Source: Medakamo hakoo (lineage: Eukaryota > Chlorophyta > Trebouxiophyceae > Coccomyxaceae). Taken from it: a stretch of DNA of 64,000 nt. The notes under the pieces were generated by a model, which was not told the DNA's origin, ran no database searches, and saw only the letters and a program-made list of their open reading frames with translations. Shown here in pieces: positions 20,701 to 29,896 of this stretch; the first letter of the stretch is position 1; every line of letters begins with the position of its first letter. The position numbers and the translations under genes were made by a program. Where the stretch lies: contig CP089452.1 in the NCBI GenBank assembly GCA_026636295.1, positions 1 to 64,000 on the forward strand, read 5' to 3'.

Positions 20701-21248
20701 GGTGTGTGTGTGTGTGGTGAGGTGAGGGACATGGTGGAGGGCGTGGGGAGCCGGCGTGGCGGGCGCGGAGCCAATGCCTCCCCCCCTCCGACAGCCGCCG
20801 GCGCCCGGCTGGCGACCGCCACCACCCATCCGCCTCGCGTGCTGGCGGGCCTGGGCCCTCCACCCCAGCCAGGGCGAGTGGGTCGTGGGTGGGGCGAGCG
20901 CTCGCCTCTCTCCCCCCCCCCCCCCAAAAAAAACGCACGACCAGCCCGTCCACCGCCCCCGCGTCCAGCAGCACGTCCCGCAGCTCCGCCGACCCGTCCG
21001 CCAACTGGACGGACAGGGAGTCGACGTCGACCTACAGAGGAAAGATGGGTGGTGGGTGGTGGGCTCGGAGGGCGGGCGTGGCGTGCCGGAGGGGCGAGCG
21101 AGACTGCGGCGTCGGGGCCAGCGCCTGTCCCATCCCACTCCCCCCCCGTCTCCCGCACCTCGCTCCGCAGCAGCGGCCCCAGCGCGCGCTGGACCAGCAG
21201 GCGCAGCCCGGCCCGGCAGAGCCAGTCTATGGACGGGAGGATGGGCAT
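14679..21248 (-). CDS. ATG2: Autophagy protein ATG2 (bridge-like lipid transfer protein)
   Basis: Exons 21248-21159, 21031-20939 and 20687-14679 join to 2063 residues. The N terminus is a chorein-type segment (WLCRAGLRLLVQRALGPLL, then VDVDSLSVQLADGSAELRDV), as in ATG2/VPS13. The conserved C-terminal ATG2 block is clear: VQAGHVAALDLVADYRPRRL, LARGRLAELLNAAPLSGV, then an amphipathic helical tail. Between them lie long Gly/Pro/Ala low-complexity stretches that inflate the length. ATG2 moves phospholipids from the ER to the growing autophagosome with ATG9 and ATG18. All introns fall in the first 61 codons; the last exon is 6 kb. The two introns total 378 nt without a stop, so the unspliced frame also stays open. 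The stop codon lies in a perfect hairpin. Confidence 0.9.
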   Translation of the reverse strand: MPILPSIDWLCRAGLRLLVQRALGPLLRSEVRETGGEWDGTGAGPDAAVSLAPPARHARPPSPPPTTHLSSVGRRRLPVRPVGGRVGGAAGRAAGRGGGGRAGRAFFLGGGGERGERSPHPRPTRPGWGGGPRPASTRGGWVVAVASRAPAAVGGGEALAPRPPRRLPTPSTMSLTSPHTHTPHTHQAAPGWAVTSAYVGALRLRIPLGAVAAAAASTSAPSPGALLASDGASLELDELLVSLAAREGGAGPPPRRLPRPPEPDGDDERGEPAPPLPTDPAASAAVAAGVAALASALEGAAARARLALTRAVVRVELPPGPGAPGGVAVIVRLGSLTYAPGEEGGGGDGARCPGPPPPRPPPGARTLRKALSFSGLALELDDGGGPSPGDSGSGPDSPTSEAAAAPGTACLVLCGGAGHVLSGEGGDGAAEPSTGISGRLDLALTWPPRPPPPAGPWGAAALQPDGSWGDGGDGGGGGSGGSGGGGAGPPPRPPPPGQPRLDAALTLGSTAVRLGARSLGLVSAALAGVGRTGAPPAPPVGGEDDDAAAALPAAAAGLLAPPTVPLAAEIVARSWAWASYHDGGGASTPGGGHSEADDAFFDARSSLAGSIASLAGGAAAPHAARTAAALQATVPPSAAAEEGEPAPAGTPSPPPAPPPPPPPTPGRGGGGWRLSISAGPGAAALWYDEPPPPPPPGWPAAPPPASPWRPWLPPSARPRLEARWGGASGVLAAEREAPGPAAGSADVRPPTILAADVDLTGLVAAEYAPPDEAAGHDARRAADLAAAPAALPPLPHGRPRPGADRPVGRGGPPGARRPPHPAPTTVAALSAGAAAVAGGGVPALAAWPVLAVGSDPDARVELSLRVPLRRRAAPALALPPVRLAIRAQDITLWLGLPLAARVGAAVAPLVVGEAAVPARPPALARPPPVPTRLTASAFLPHICLVLALPVDGDGGGVASTHGHRVLALDLTAAAADPSSPPSTPPQPTAFFETVTGPDGGVDGTVAVGRATAYLLGSPPGLDEGGDGLAAYRIADALAPDAPPGAPAVLVDVAWRPGAAPAGSGPPLAPGAIARVRVHAAGRGDEDDSFEHAAAAASGLTLRATAADVRACLAPADIAALASAAAAAGAARDRALAAAAAAAAAAGAPPPPLPPPASLFVDVAACRADLLPSSAAVGRRGTDGHDGCSPATPAFTLDAARLSAFAVSPLVADGGWAARVRADAVTVRAGGRGGGAGGPPAHDLLWWPVAGDGALDCVAAAGPPGSPGWPAGAPLLASASLRGGALTAEGGDVACPWAVRLASFFTQAAAAGGGGGKTGSPPSPPPPPGPGDGGPAAAWAVALAHCALRYEPPPPPPPATAGNDGGGHVPPSAAAVPPPPRAAAALLVGSAHLTSGADLLDGGPRACPSAPPPWFPAATPALAGLGGACAGPAPLHASATDVNLLVAEDDGEAAAARAAAWAAGGPGLADRLRQAGFSAVAAEAGLAVRTAEVTMAVEGTHCAGDDDGGNAVAASRPPSTGAPPRSHDTPGGRAGAPGAPAPAARAAHHMTSTTAISNTCLRLSLDPTSTRVVAALLRQLRGRDGDGDSDGAGTAAAPPSLPPVLPADVLADIEPAAFPPLGTGAATIPPLGGEPWVMVGSDGEEEEGGGGGGARGEAVQPPPHPPLPAPPPPPPPLSRLTLHRCAAVAVLQCARGGPAVEAARPPDGRPPNPDPAGPRTLEVSLARAGLGLDTWAPGAHPGAVVRALALELGDGALVDHGADPGSPWRVVLGRQPSGGGGGGGGGGAGGQGSRAPRPPPPQPLLSLRLDLVEPRGGGGGGGGGREAVADGARRVPTAGGGGGDGAARPATTTAGPPPGPPPLEGDPPAADASPTPPPSAPPPLEGRLSLAASPLRLRLDQDVGVAVASLFAAPAPALSFDWADLVFGDGDEEEGEEGEGEGSTDEEEDGGGGGGPGSEAGRASCLAVGPPTDPAPPAGSPVPPPATIPLFFVQAGHVAALDLVADYRPRRLDVAALARGRLAELLNAAPLSGVRLALPAVRAHGLSGPGALAARVGDAWLGALRSGPGLAALVAGMPAARAVAAATGEAGDLVLRVPGLGALARSGAATRPRASAAAKKLRRRLGRLVRAALGEALGLGAGALEAGVRRLTVVVDGDGGGGRGRGPVPAEAAPAAAMPGEGRRRLSGGR

Positions 21249-21255
21249 GGTTCAC

Positions 21256-21258
<3 letters not shown>

Positions 21259-21290
<32 letters not shown>
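21259..21290. repeat. (GT)16 microsatellite
   Basis: Thirty-two bases of pure GT, 11 bp upstream of the ATG2 start codon. Read in the sense of ATG2 it is a CA tract in the 5' UTR. Confidence 0.97.
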
Positions 21291-21293
<3 letters not shown>

Positions 21294-21527
21294 CTGCCGG
21301 GCGCCACCCCCAGGCGGCGCGCCCCGCGCCCCGTCCAAAAAACAATGATGGAGTGAGAGGGGGGGCCGGGTCGCCGCGCGCGCGCGGAAAAAAAAAAACA
21401 TCGACACGCACACACAAACCAGCGAGCGGGCCTGTCTCAGCCACTTGCACACAATCCCAGGCACACCCAGCCCACCCCGCCCCCCTCCTCTCAGCAACGC
21501 GGCGCCGCCCCCCCCGTCCCTTTCTCA

Positions 21528-23061
21528 TCACTTGGCCTTGGCGGCCAGGTTGGTGCCTTTCAACCAGGCGGCCGGGTCGGCCGGCGCCGCGCCCGGCGCC
21601 GGGCGGTCGGCCGGCCGCGGCCGGGCCGCCGCCGCCGGGCGGTGCTTCTTGCCGTCGGGCCCGGCGCCCGGCCCGCCCAGGCCCAGGGAGTGGTAGGCCA
21701 CGTACGCGCCGCCCGCGACCAGGCACCCAAACATGGCCCACAGGCCCAGCAGCTCGACGTCGACGAGGCGGACGGGGGCGACGATGTCGACGGTGCGGTT
21801 GAAGGGCGTGGACGCGGCGCGGACGCCGCCCTCGCCGACCATGAACACGGTCAGCGCGACTTGGAAGGCGGCCTCCGGGATGCCGGGCGCGGGCGTGAAG
21901 TGGTATTGGAGCGCGACCTCGCCGCCGGGCGGCAGCGGCGCGGGCGTCGGGACGAAGGAAAAGTTTTGGAAGTGGAGGCGGAAGTCGGACGCGGCGTTGA
22001 GGGAGCCCATGATGGAGGACACGTTGGCGGGGAGCTTGCCCTCGTTGCGGACGGCGATGACGGCTTCGACCTGCGGCACACAGGGACGATGGGGGCGGGG
22101 GAGGGGAGTGGGTGTCGGGACTGGGGTGTCGAGTTTTTTTTCGGGGGAGTGCCCCCCTTTTTCGTCCGGCCAGCGGTGTTCGCTCGTGTGTGCGCGTGTG
22201 CGCGCTTCGGACCGCGTCCCAGGCGGCGCCAGGGCGACGCTCGCGCGTCCCCCGGCGGCCGTGGTCGCGGTGCGCGGCGTGTGTCCCCCCCCCTCCACTC
22301 CAACCCCAACTCTCACCGTCTCGCCCGCCGTGAACTGGTAGCCCGTGGACGCCGGGAACCAGATGGCCGTGGACACGCCGTCCAGGGGGGGCGGGATGTC
22401 CGTCAGCGGGTGCTGGAAGGCGTAGGCGGACGCTGTGTGTGTGTGGAAGGGAGGACGGCGGTTGTGGCGGGCCCGGGCGTGGGCCGTGTGGAGAGGGCGG
22501 GAGGCGGAGGGGAGGCCGGGGGCGGGCGGGTTTTGAGCGGGGAGGGGGTCGGTTTCTGCTCGCTGCGCCCGCCCTTCTCTACCAGGCTCCTCCCCCTCCC
22601 ACACCCACAGCCGCGATGGCAGGACAGGCTGTCCGCAGCCGCCCTGGCACAGGCCTGGCCGAGGGTCGCCCGCCTCCTGGGCGACCGGCGAACGGTTCCG
22701 CGTGCGCGCGCGCGCGCTCGGCTCGTTTTTTTGTTGATGCCCGGCCGGCCAGACACACACCGCTCGTGCCGCGCGGGCGTGAAGCGCGCCCCAACTTGGA
22801 CGCCCGCCCCCATCCCAGAGCAGGCGAGGACGATACCTGTCCACCGCGACAGGCTGGAGTGGCGGGCGCAGGTCGGGTGGCAGTGCCTCGCGCGGCTCTG
22901 TGCGGTGCGCGCGGGGGCCGGGCACCCCCCCACCCCATTGCCCCCCGGCCTCCGCGGGTGTGGCCACGACTCCGCCGCCGCCCACGCTCCGACTCACCAG
23001 GCCGGGCCAGCGCTGCCAGGAGGCCGGCGGCCGCGGCGACCAGGGCGGACGCAGCGCGCAT
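21528..23061 (-). CDS. SSR1: Translocon-associated protein subunit alpha (TRAP-alpha / SSR1)
   Basis: Exons 23061-22998, 22432-22317 and 22070-21528 give 240 residues, close to plant TRAP-alpha. MRAASALVAAAAGLLAALA is a signal peptide. The lumenal domain follows (STAIWFPASTGYQFTAGE, AVIAVRNEGKLPANVSSIMG, SLNAASDFRLHFQNFS), with PLPPGGEVALQYHFTPAPGI and RTVDIVAP before one membrane span (LLGLWAMFGCLVAGGAYVAY). The tail is cytosolic, basic and Pro-rich. TRAP sits beside the Sec61 channel in the ER membrane and helps certain nascent chains insert. The first intron is long (565 nt), and its acceptor tract is a CA repeat. Divergent from eL6, with 180 bp between start codons. Confidence 0.94.
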
Positions 23062-23241
23062 GTTGTGAGGGGAGACGCGTTTGGGGCTGCCCAGGCACGC
23101 GAAGAAGATTGGAGAGAGTGGGGCAGGCAGGGAGTGAGTGCGCGGGCGCGCACGCTCTTCCGTTCACAGCGAACATTTTTTTTTTCCGCGTCCTCGTTCG
23201 GGGCACCCTCCAGCGGACCAGACAGACTCCCGACCTCCACC

Positions 23242-24720
23242 ATGGCCAAAGCGAAAGAGCTGGCGGCCGGCATTGGCAAAGACGGCCGTTCCAAGTCGTA
23301 CCACCGCCGCGGCGTGTGGGCTATTAAGAAGAAGCACGGCGGCAAGCTGCCCGTCCACCCGAAGAAGGCGGCCGCGCCCGCGGCGGCGGAGAAGGTGCGA
23401 GGCTTGGTGGAGGGGGCTGGCCGACGACAGCCTGATGGGCGCAGCGGCGGTGTGTGGCGGGTCCACTGGCCGGTGGTGCGGGCGGTGTGGCCGCCGGCGC
23501 AGGGCGCCGGCGGCCCACGGATCGGGCGGTGGTGCGGTGGGGCCGGCCCCGCCGCACGCCGCCCACACCCGGCCTCGCTCCGGCCGCATCCTCCACCCGC
23601 GCCCGGGCCTCCGCACGCATCGCCTCCCTGCTGGACCGGCGGCAGGGTGGCCGGACGGGCGCCGCCCTGCCCACGCCGCACCGCTGTGTGTGCGGCCCGC
23701 CCTGCGATGCGGCGCGGCGCGGCGCAGGCCCGCCCCCAGCCCTTCCGGCCGCGCGGCGCGCCCCTCCGTCCCTGGGACTGCTGGAGCAGGGGCAGCCAGT
23801 CGTGGGCGTGGGGAGGGAGGCTCGGTGCGGCAGGCCGGCCTAGCACTCGCGCCCGAGTCGCAGGGTGTGGGGGGCACGCCCCCCCCCCCTGCCTGGGCCA
23901 GGCCCCTGCCCCAGCCCGCGGGCGGCCAGGGATCGGCCGGCCCGCCCGCCCCCCCTGTGCGCCGCCGGCCGTGCGCCCTCCGCACTCGCGGCCTCCCGCG
24001 CCCAAAGTCAGTGCCGCACACTCGGCGGCCGGCTCGGCCGGGCGCGGGGCGGAAGCGCGGCGGGCCGGCGGGCCGCCGGCGCCCCCCCCCACGCGCGCGC
24101 GCCCCGACACCCCGCCGCCGTGCCACGCCCCTCACACACCACCCTCACACGCCTCACACGCCCACACCCCACACCCCTCCCACTCCCACCCCACCCCACG
24201 CCAGGCCCCCCGCCTGTACCCGGCCGACGACGTCAAGAAGCCGCTCAAGCGCCGCGTCCTGCGCCGCGCGCCCAAGCACCGCGACTCCGTCGCGCCCGGC
24301 CGCGTCGTCATCCTGCTGGCGGGCCGGTTCAAGGGCAAGCGCGCGGTGTGCGTGGCCCACCTGGCCTCCGGCCTGCTCGCCGTCGCGGGCCCCTTCTCCG
24401 TCAACGGCGTGCCCCTGCGCCGGGTCAACCCGGCGTACGTCATCGGCACGTCCACGACCGTCGACGTGTCCGGCCTGGACGTGTCCAAGTACGACGACGC
24501 CTTTTTCAAAAAGGCGGAGGGCGCGGCGTCCAAGGCCCGCGGCGGCGCGGGCGCCGAGTCCGCCCCGGCGACCAAGGCCCCGCTGCCGGCCGCGTACCTG
24601 GCCGCCCAGAAGGCCGTGGACGCCGCCCTGGCGTCCAAGCTGGACGGCGACTTGAAGGGGTACCTGGCGTCCACCTTCTCGCTGCAGGCGGGTGACCGCC
24701 CCCACCTCCTCAAGTTTTGA
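23242..24720 (+). CDS. RPL6: 60S ribosomal protein L6 (eL6)
   Basis: Two exons, 23242-23394 and 24205-24720, join in phase 0 to 222 residues, near the plant length. The start (MAKAKELAAGIGKDGRSKSY) is basic. Exon 2 carries the SH3-like core: RLYPADDVKKPLKRRV, SVAPGRVVILLAGRFKGKRA, VAGPFSVNGVPLRRVNPAYV, IGTSTTVDVSGLDVSKYDDA. eL6 is a structural protein of the large cytosolic subunit. The single intron is 810 nt, long for this window, very GC-rich and ending CCACGCCAG. I saw no convincing snoRNA in it. A GT-rich tract follows the stop. Confidence 0.96.
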   Translation: MAKAKELAAGIGKDGRSKSYHRRGVWAIKKKHGGKLPVHPKKAAAPAAAEKVRGLVEGAGRRQPDGRSGGVWRVHWPVVRAVWPPAQGAGGPRIGRWCGGAGPAARRPHPASLRPHPPPAPGPPHASPPCWTGGRVAGRAPPCPRRTAVCAARPAMRRGAAQARPQPFRPRGAPLRPWDCWSRGSQSWAWGGRLGAAGRPSTRARVAGCGGHAPPPCLGQAPAPARGRPGIGRPARPPCAPPAVRPPHSRPPAPKVSAAHSAAGSAGRGAEARRAGGPPAPPPTRARPDTPPPCHAPHTPPSHASHAHTPHPSHSHPTPRQAPRLYPADDVKKPLKRRVLRRAPKHRDSVAPGRVVILLAGRFKGKRAVCVAHLASGLLAVAGPFSVNGVPLRRVNPAYVIGTSTTVDVSGLDVSKYDDAFFKKAEGAASKARGGAGAESAPATKAPLPAAYLAAQKAVDAALASKLDGDLKGYLASTFSLQAGDRPHLLKF

Positions 24721-25829
24721 GACAGTGGGGAGCGGGGAGGGGCGGGCGCGTGACTGTGTTTGTGTGTGTGTGTGAGGGGGGAGGGAGACCGGGGGTGCTT
24801 TTTCGTGTGGTGAGAGGCGGGGTGGGTGCCTGGGAGTTGTGTGTGGCGGCCTCAACAAAAGCTCTGCGTTTGTGTTTTTTTGTGTTTTCACCGCGGCACC
24901 GCGCGACGAGGTGGGTGGGGGGGGGGGGGGGGGGGGGGGGCGCACCCCTCACTCCCACACAGACGACGCTTCCGCGAGCGAGGAGGAGCAGAGGTGAGCG
25001 CACGCCCGCCGGAAAAATGGGGGAGTGCACGCCCGATGTGGCACCGCCCGCCCGCTGGTAGTGATATCTAGCGCCTGCACGCCGCCTGGGCCTGGTTGCG
25101 GGCCCGGCCGCCGTCTGCGGCGGCCGCGACGTACGGCCTTGGCCGCATTCCGCCGCCGAGCCCGCTCGCGGTGCAGGCGTTCGCACCGTCCCAGGCGCGC
25201 CGCCCTGGCCGTGTGCGGCCACGCCGGGCCTCCGCCTCCCTCCAGGCGCCCGCCGGGGCTCTTGATGCGAGTTTGAGAGGGTTGTCGGACGGAAACACGG
25301 CGCGCTCGCGGCGCGCGGTCGTCCGTTGGACGGCGGGAGACAGCGCGTGTCCCCGGCCGCCCTTTGCGCGGGGGGCGTGCTTCCGCCGACCGCCGCCTCC
25401 CAAACCTGATGCGCCTGCCGTGCGCGTTCACCTCGTTGGAGCACGGACATTGGCGTGCGTCTGCAGGCATGGCACAAAGTCGACGCCGGGCCCGTCCCGC
25501 GGCCGTGCCAGACCCCCGCCGGCAAGCGCGGGCCGCCAAAAAACTTGCAATGCTCACCGGAAAAACGCCCGCCCCCCCCCACGCTCAGGCCCCACCGCCC
25601 ACCCTCCCTGATCCGGCCCGGCGCAGGGCGCGGCTTAGCGCGCTTTCGCATCCGGCGTGTGTTGGACCCGCCCAGGCCGGCGCGGCGCCGACTTTTCTCG
25701 CTTCCCCCCGGGCCGCTGCGCGCTGCGCTTTCTGGCGACGCCTGCCGCCTCCGCGCGCGCCGAGGGGACCGACGCCCCCCCAGCGAGCCCCCCTCGCCCC
25801 CTCCCTTCCCCCTCCCGCCCCCGCCCGCC
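24721..25829. other. Intergenic, eL6 to AP2 factor
   Basis: 1.1 kb with the eL6 3' UTR (GT tract at about 24756-24775) and the presumed promoter of the AP2 gene. It contains a 24-base G homopolymer. Frames in it give no recognisable protein on either strand. Confidence 0.5.
24917..24940 (+). repeat. G24 homopolymer
   Basis: Twenty-four consecutive G about 200 bp after the eL6 stop. Such a run could form G-quadruplexes and is prone to length error in sequencing. Confidence 0.95.
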
Positions 25830-26884
25830 ATGGCGTCCACGCCCGCCGACACGGCCGCCGCCCTGGCGACCGTGCTAGGCGCCCTGGGCGGCGGCGGCGG
25901 CGGCGGCGGCGGCGCCGCCGCCTCCGACCCGGCCGGCATTGTCACGCCCCGCGGCGGCGGCGACGGCGGCGACGGCGACGGACCGCCGCCGCCGCCGCCG
26001 CCGGCGTCCACGCCCCCGCCGCCGCAGCCCCCGTCGTCCGCGCCAGAGGTGTCCGACGCGCGAGCGAGCGACGAGCCGGACGTGCCGGCCACGGCGGCGC
26101 CGGTCCGGTCCGGCCGGGGCGGCCGCCCGCCGTCGGCCCGGGTCGCGGCGTCGGGCGCGGCCGCGGCCGCGGCTGCCGCCGCCGCCGCCGCCGCGTCCAA
26201 CGCGGGCGCCCGTGGCCCGGCGTCCCGGACCTCCCGCTTCAAGGGCGTCACCCGCCACCGCCGGTCCGGGCGGTGGGAGGCGCACGTCTGGGTGGCGGCG
26301 GAGGGCAAGCAGGCGTACCTGGGCGGGTACGCGACCGAGGCGGAGGCGGCGGAAGCGCACGACGTCGCCGCCCTCAAGTGCCAGGGGTCCCGGGCCAAGA
26401 CCAACTTCCCGCTGGCCCGGTACGCGGGCTTGCTGGCGTCCCTGGAGTCCGTCCCCCTGTCCGAGCTGGTCATGGCCATCCGCCGCCAGTCGCAGGGCTT
26501 CACGCGCGGGTCGTCGTCCTTCCGGGGCGTGACCCAGCACAAGGGCGGCTCATCGTCGGCGGCCGCCGCCTCCCCGTCGGCGTCGTCCCCCCCGACGTCC
26601 TCCACGCCCCGGTACGAGGTCCGCATCGGCCTGCGCGGCGGCAAGCACGTGTACCTGGGCCTGCACTCCGCGGAAGCGGAGGCCGCGCGCGTGTACGACC
26701 GCGCCCTCGTCCTGCTGGCGGGGCCGGGCGCCGCCACCAACTTCCCTATCGGCCAGTACCCGTCCGAGCTGGCGGACTGGAAGGCGCGCGCGGCGGCGGC
26801 GGGGACGGCGACCGCGCCCCAGCCGTTCGCGGACGACGACGCGGCCCTGGAAGCGTGGCTGTGGGCGCGCGCGGTCGGGCCGTC

Positions 26885-26923
<39 letters not shown>

Positions 26924-27914
26924 GCCCGCCCGCAAGAGCGGGGGCCGCTCGCGCAGCTCTGGCGCGGGGCGGGGCACCGCCGCCGCGGCGGGCCGGGCGG
27001 CCAAAGCCGCGGCCAAAGCCCAGGCGACCGCCGCGTTTGCGGCCGAGGCGGCCGCGGCCGCGGAAGCGGGCGGGCGGCCTGACGCCGCGACCGCCACGGC
27101 CGCGGCGGCGGCGGCGGCGGCGGCGGCCGCGGCCGCTGCGGCTGCTGTCCAGCGGTCTGCCGCCCTGGGCGGCGGCGGCGGCGGTGCGACGCCGACGCCC
27201 GTCAAAAAGTCGCGGTCGGGCGTGAAGCGGCCGCGCGCCGGCGCGGCGGCCACCCCCGGCCGCGCGGCTGCGCCCGCGCCCAACGATGACGACGCCGTCG
27301 CCGCGCTCGTCGCCCTGGCTGGCGTCGCGGCTGGTGCTGGCCCCTCGTCGATGCCACCCCCACCCCCGCCCAAGAAAAAGCGGGCGTCCGGGACGCGCAA
27401 GAAGAAGGTGGCGGTGGGCGGCGACGAGGACGGCGGCGGCGGCGGCGGCCGCACCACCACCGCCGCCCCGCCGTCCCTGGCCGCCTCGCCCGGCCCCGCC
27501 GCCGGCCTGACCTCCCCACCTGCCATGGCCACGCCGGCCTTGGCGACTCGCCCCCCTCGGCCGTCGTCGTCCTTGCACGGCGGCGCCGGCGCCGCCGCCG
27601 GCGCTGCTGCCGGCGCCGCGCCTTCTCCACCTCCCACCCGCCCGCCCGCCACACGGGCGGAAGCGTCTGCGTCCATCGCGGCTGCCATCATCGCGGAATC
27701 AGAGGGCGGCGCCCGCACCTTGGCTGCCTGGCTGTGCTTCGTGGCGGCCCTGAGCGGCGGCGTGGGCGGGGTAGTGTCGCGTGCGAGCGCGGGGCGTGCG
27801 AGTGGGCGCGCTCGCGGTGCGGCCGTCGCTGCCGCCGCGGCGCCGCGCGTGGCCGGCCTGGCGCCCGCGCCGCCTCTGCCCCCGCGCCGGGCTGGTGTTG
27901 GTGGCGGGGTTTGA
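25830..27914 (+). CDS. AP2-family transcription factor with two AP2/ERF domains (AP2/ANT type)
   Basis: A single open frame of 694 residues. After a Gly/Ala/Pro-rich N terminus come two DNA-binding AP2 domains. Domain 1 (about 133-200) contains SRFKGVTRHRRSGRWEAHVW, QAYLGGYATEAEAAEAHDVA and TNFPLARY. A linker like that of the plant AP2/ANT group (LVMAIRRQSQGFTRGSSSFR) leads to domain 2 (about 230-312), with YEVRIGLRGGKHVYLGLHSA and TNFPIGQYPSEL. Domain 2 has an insertion of about 15 residues rich in Ser/Ala/Pro. The C-terminal half is low complexity with basic patches (PKKKRASGTRKKK) suited to nuclear import. The final 60 residues look non-conserved, and a spliced alternative end is possible. 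Targets cannot be told from sequence. Confidence 0.9.
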
Positions 27915-28052
27915 GCGCGCGTCCCGCTCGCCCTGTCCCTTTCATCCCCTCCAGGACCAGAAGTCTCCAACTTCCCTGTCTTTTAGTGCGCGTCCTTTTT
28001 TGTCCTTTCCCCCTTTTTTATGCATTTTCCACAAAAACGAAACGATGGGGGC

Positions 28053-28083
<31 letters not shown>

Positions 28084-28436
28084 TGGAGTGGAGTATGTGT
28101 GTGTGTCCTTTGCTTTGCAAAACAAATGAAAGGAAACGATCCCTATTCGGGTGGGGTGTGAGGATGGAGAGAGAGGCGTCTCTCCCACCGCCACACGCGG
28201 TGCTCTCCTCTCGCCGCTCCTCGCCACGCTCTCTAGTGCGCCCGGCCGTGCGCCCAGCAAAAGCCCATTCCTCTCGCTTTTGCCATCCTCGAGAGCCTGA
28301 CGCACCGGGCGACTCACACGCATAAACAGCTGAGCGAGCACGCCCGTCCCTGGCACACAGCGCGCACGTCTGCTGCTCCAGCGCCGATTGCGCTCGCTTG
28401 CCGCGCGAGCTGTCCCACCTCTTTTCTTCCGTCGCC
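27915..28436. other. Intergenic, AP2 factor to solanesyltransferase
   Basis: 522 bp with the 3' region of the AP2 gene, including sense-strand GT tracts at about 28052-28106, and the solanesyltransferase promoter. No RNA gene is visible. Confidence 0.5.
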
Positions 28437-29597
28437 ATGCACGCCACGGCCACGACCCGGCCTGCCACCACTCGGTCGCCGGGCAGCGCCGGCCGGCGGT
28501 CTCCCAGCGTGGGTGTGACGGGCCCGCGGCTCGTCGCCGTCCCAGCCTTGCCGCGCCCGACCGGCCGCCGCCTGGCCACGACGACGACGCCGCACCCCCC
28601 CACGCCGCCGCCGCCTCGCCGGTCTGTCTCCACCGCCGCGGCGGCGGGCAGCCCGGGCGTGCCCGCCACGTCGTCCATCGCCGCCTTCGCCGCCGCATTC
28701 TGGGCGTTCCTGCGCCCGCACACCATCCGTGGCACGGTCCTGGGGTCCATTGCCGTGACCGCGCGCGCCCTCCTGGAACTCGGCGCGGGCGTGTGGCCCT
28801 CCCTCGACTGGGCGGGCCTGCTCCCGCGCGCCGCCCTGGGCGTCCTCGCCCTCCTGGCCGGCAACGGCTACATCGTCGGCATCAACCAGATCTACGACGT
28901 GGACATTGACGCGGTGAACAAACCGTTCCTGCCCATCGCCGCCGGCAAACTGTCCCCCGGGCTGGCGTGGGTGTTGGTCGCGGCGCTGGGCGCCGCCGGC
29001 CTGGCGCTCTCCTACTCCCAGTTTGGGCGCGCGACGACGGCCCTGTACGGCTTTGGCCTGCTCCTGGGCACGCTCTACTCCGTCCCGCCCTTCCGGCTCA
29101 AACGGTGGGCCGTGCCCGCCTTCGCCATCATCGCCACCGTCCGCGGCTTCCTGCTCAACTACGGCGTGTACGCCGCCGTCCGGGCGGCGCTGGGCCTGCC
29201 CTTTGCCTGGTCGCCCGCGCTGGCGTTCATCACGTCCTTTGTGACGCTGTTTGCCGTCGCCATCGCCGTGACAAAGGACCTGGCCGACGTCGAGGGCGAC
29301 CGCGCGTTTGGCGTGGAAACGTTTGCGACGCGCCTGGGCGTCGCGCGCGTAGCGGGCCTGGGGGTCGGCATCCTGGGCCTCAACTACGTGGGCGCGGTCG
29401 CCCTGGCCCTGGCCCACCCGTCCACGTTTTTCCGGCCCCAATTTGCGGCTGCCGCGCACGCCGCCCTCGGCCTGGTTTTGGCCCGGCTGGCCGCGAGCCT
29501 GCGTTCCACCGGCTACTCGCGCACGGGCGTCACCGATTTCTACAGGGGCGTGTGGGCCCTGTTTTACGCTGAGTACGCGCTGCTGCCGTTCCTGTGA
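28437..29597 (+). CDS. HST: Homogentisate solanesyltransferase
   Basis: One exon, 386 residues. Residues 1 to about 75 are a Thr/Ala/Arg/Pro-rich plastid transit peptide. The membrane prenyltransferase follows: [40 protein letters not shown] (first Asp-rich motif, about residue 150), [37 protein letters not shown], and the second Asp motif [14 protein letters not shown]. The end [11 protein letters not shown] is typical. [12 protein letters not shown] and the [20 protein letters not shown] block fit HST rather than the tocopherol enzyme VTE2. HST joins homogentisate to solanesyl diphosphate with loss of CO2, the committed step to plastoquinone-9, in the plastid envelope. The ATG at 28437 has a better context than the one 39 nt upstream. 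Confidence 0.95.
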   Translation: MHATATTRPATTRSPGSAGRRSPSVGVTGPRLVAVPALPRPTGRRLATTTTPHPPTPPPPRRSVSTAAAAGSPGVPATSSIAAFAAAFWAFLRPHTIRGTVLGSIAVTARALLELGAGVWPSLDWAGLLPRAALGVLALLAGNGYIVGINQIYDVDIDAVNKPFLPIAAGKLSPGLAWVLVAALGAAGLALSYSQFGRATTALYGFGLLLGTLYSVPPFRLKRWAVPAFAIIATVRGFLLNYGVYAAVRAALGLPFAWSPALAFITSFVTLFAVAIAVTKDLADVEGDRAFGVETFATRLGVARVAGLGVGILGLNYVGAVALALAHPSTFFRPQFAAAAHAALGLVLARLAASLRSTGYSRTGVTDFYRGVWALFYAEYALLPFL

Positions 29598-29896
29598 TCG
29601 TGGTGGGCTGGGAGAGGGGATGGGGGGATGGGGGGCGGGTGGCGGGTGGCGGTGGGGAGGGGCGGGTGGCGGTGGGGTGGGTGGTCGGCGTGTCGAAAAC
29701 CTTGTTGCCAGGCCCCACCCTCCCCCCTCTTCCGTGCCCATCGCCGTCCATGCAGGAATGGAGGACGCGCTTGCACACGCGCGCGCGCGCCACGCCCGGT
29801 CCGTCCGGACTCGCGCATCCGCCCGCGCCGCACGCCGTCGCACATGCTGCTGCCATGCTTCATAAAGCGCGGAAAATGGGAAAAAGCACGATGCAC
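29598..29896. other. Intergenic, solanesyltransferase to tRNA-Tyr
   Basis: 300 bp. The first 90 bases are GGGTGGCGGTGG-type purine-rich repeats. The remainder is GC-rich, and I see no other element in it. Confidence 0.4.

Noticed and set aside
20688-21158. ATG2 as an unspliced 2189-codon gene
   Set aside because: The two intervening segments have GTGCGG/GTGCGT donors, CAG/TAG acceptors and non-conserved sequence, and splicing restores the chorein-type N terminus.
23395-24204. Possible snoRNA in the long eL6 intron
   Set aside because: A CTGATGG word resembles box C, but I found no matching box D with a terminal stem; a covariance-model search would be needed.
24710-27970. 1086-residue open frame antisense to the AP2 factor
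   Set aside because: It spans intergenic and antisense DNA without conserved motifs, whereas the plus strand encodes clear AP2 domains.
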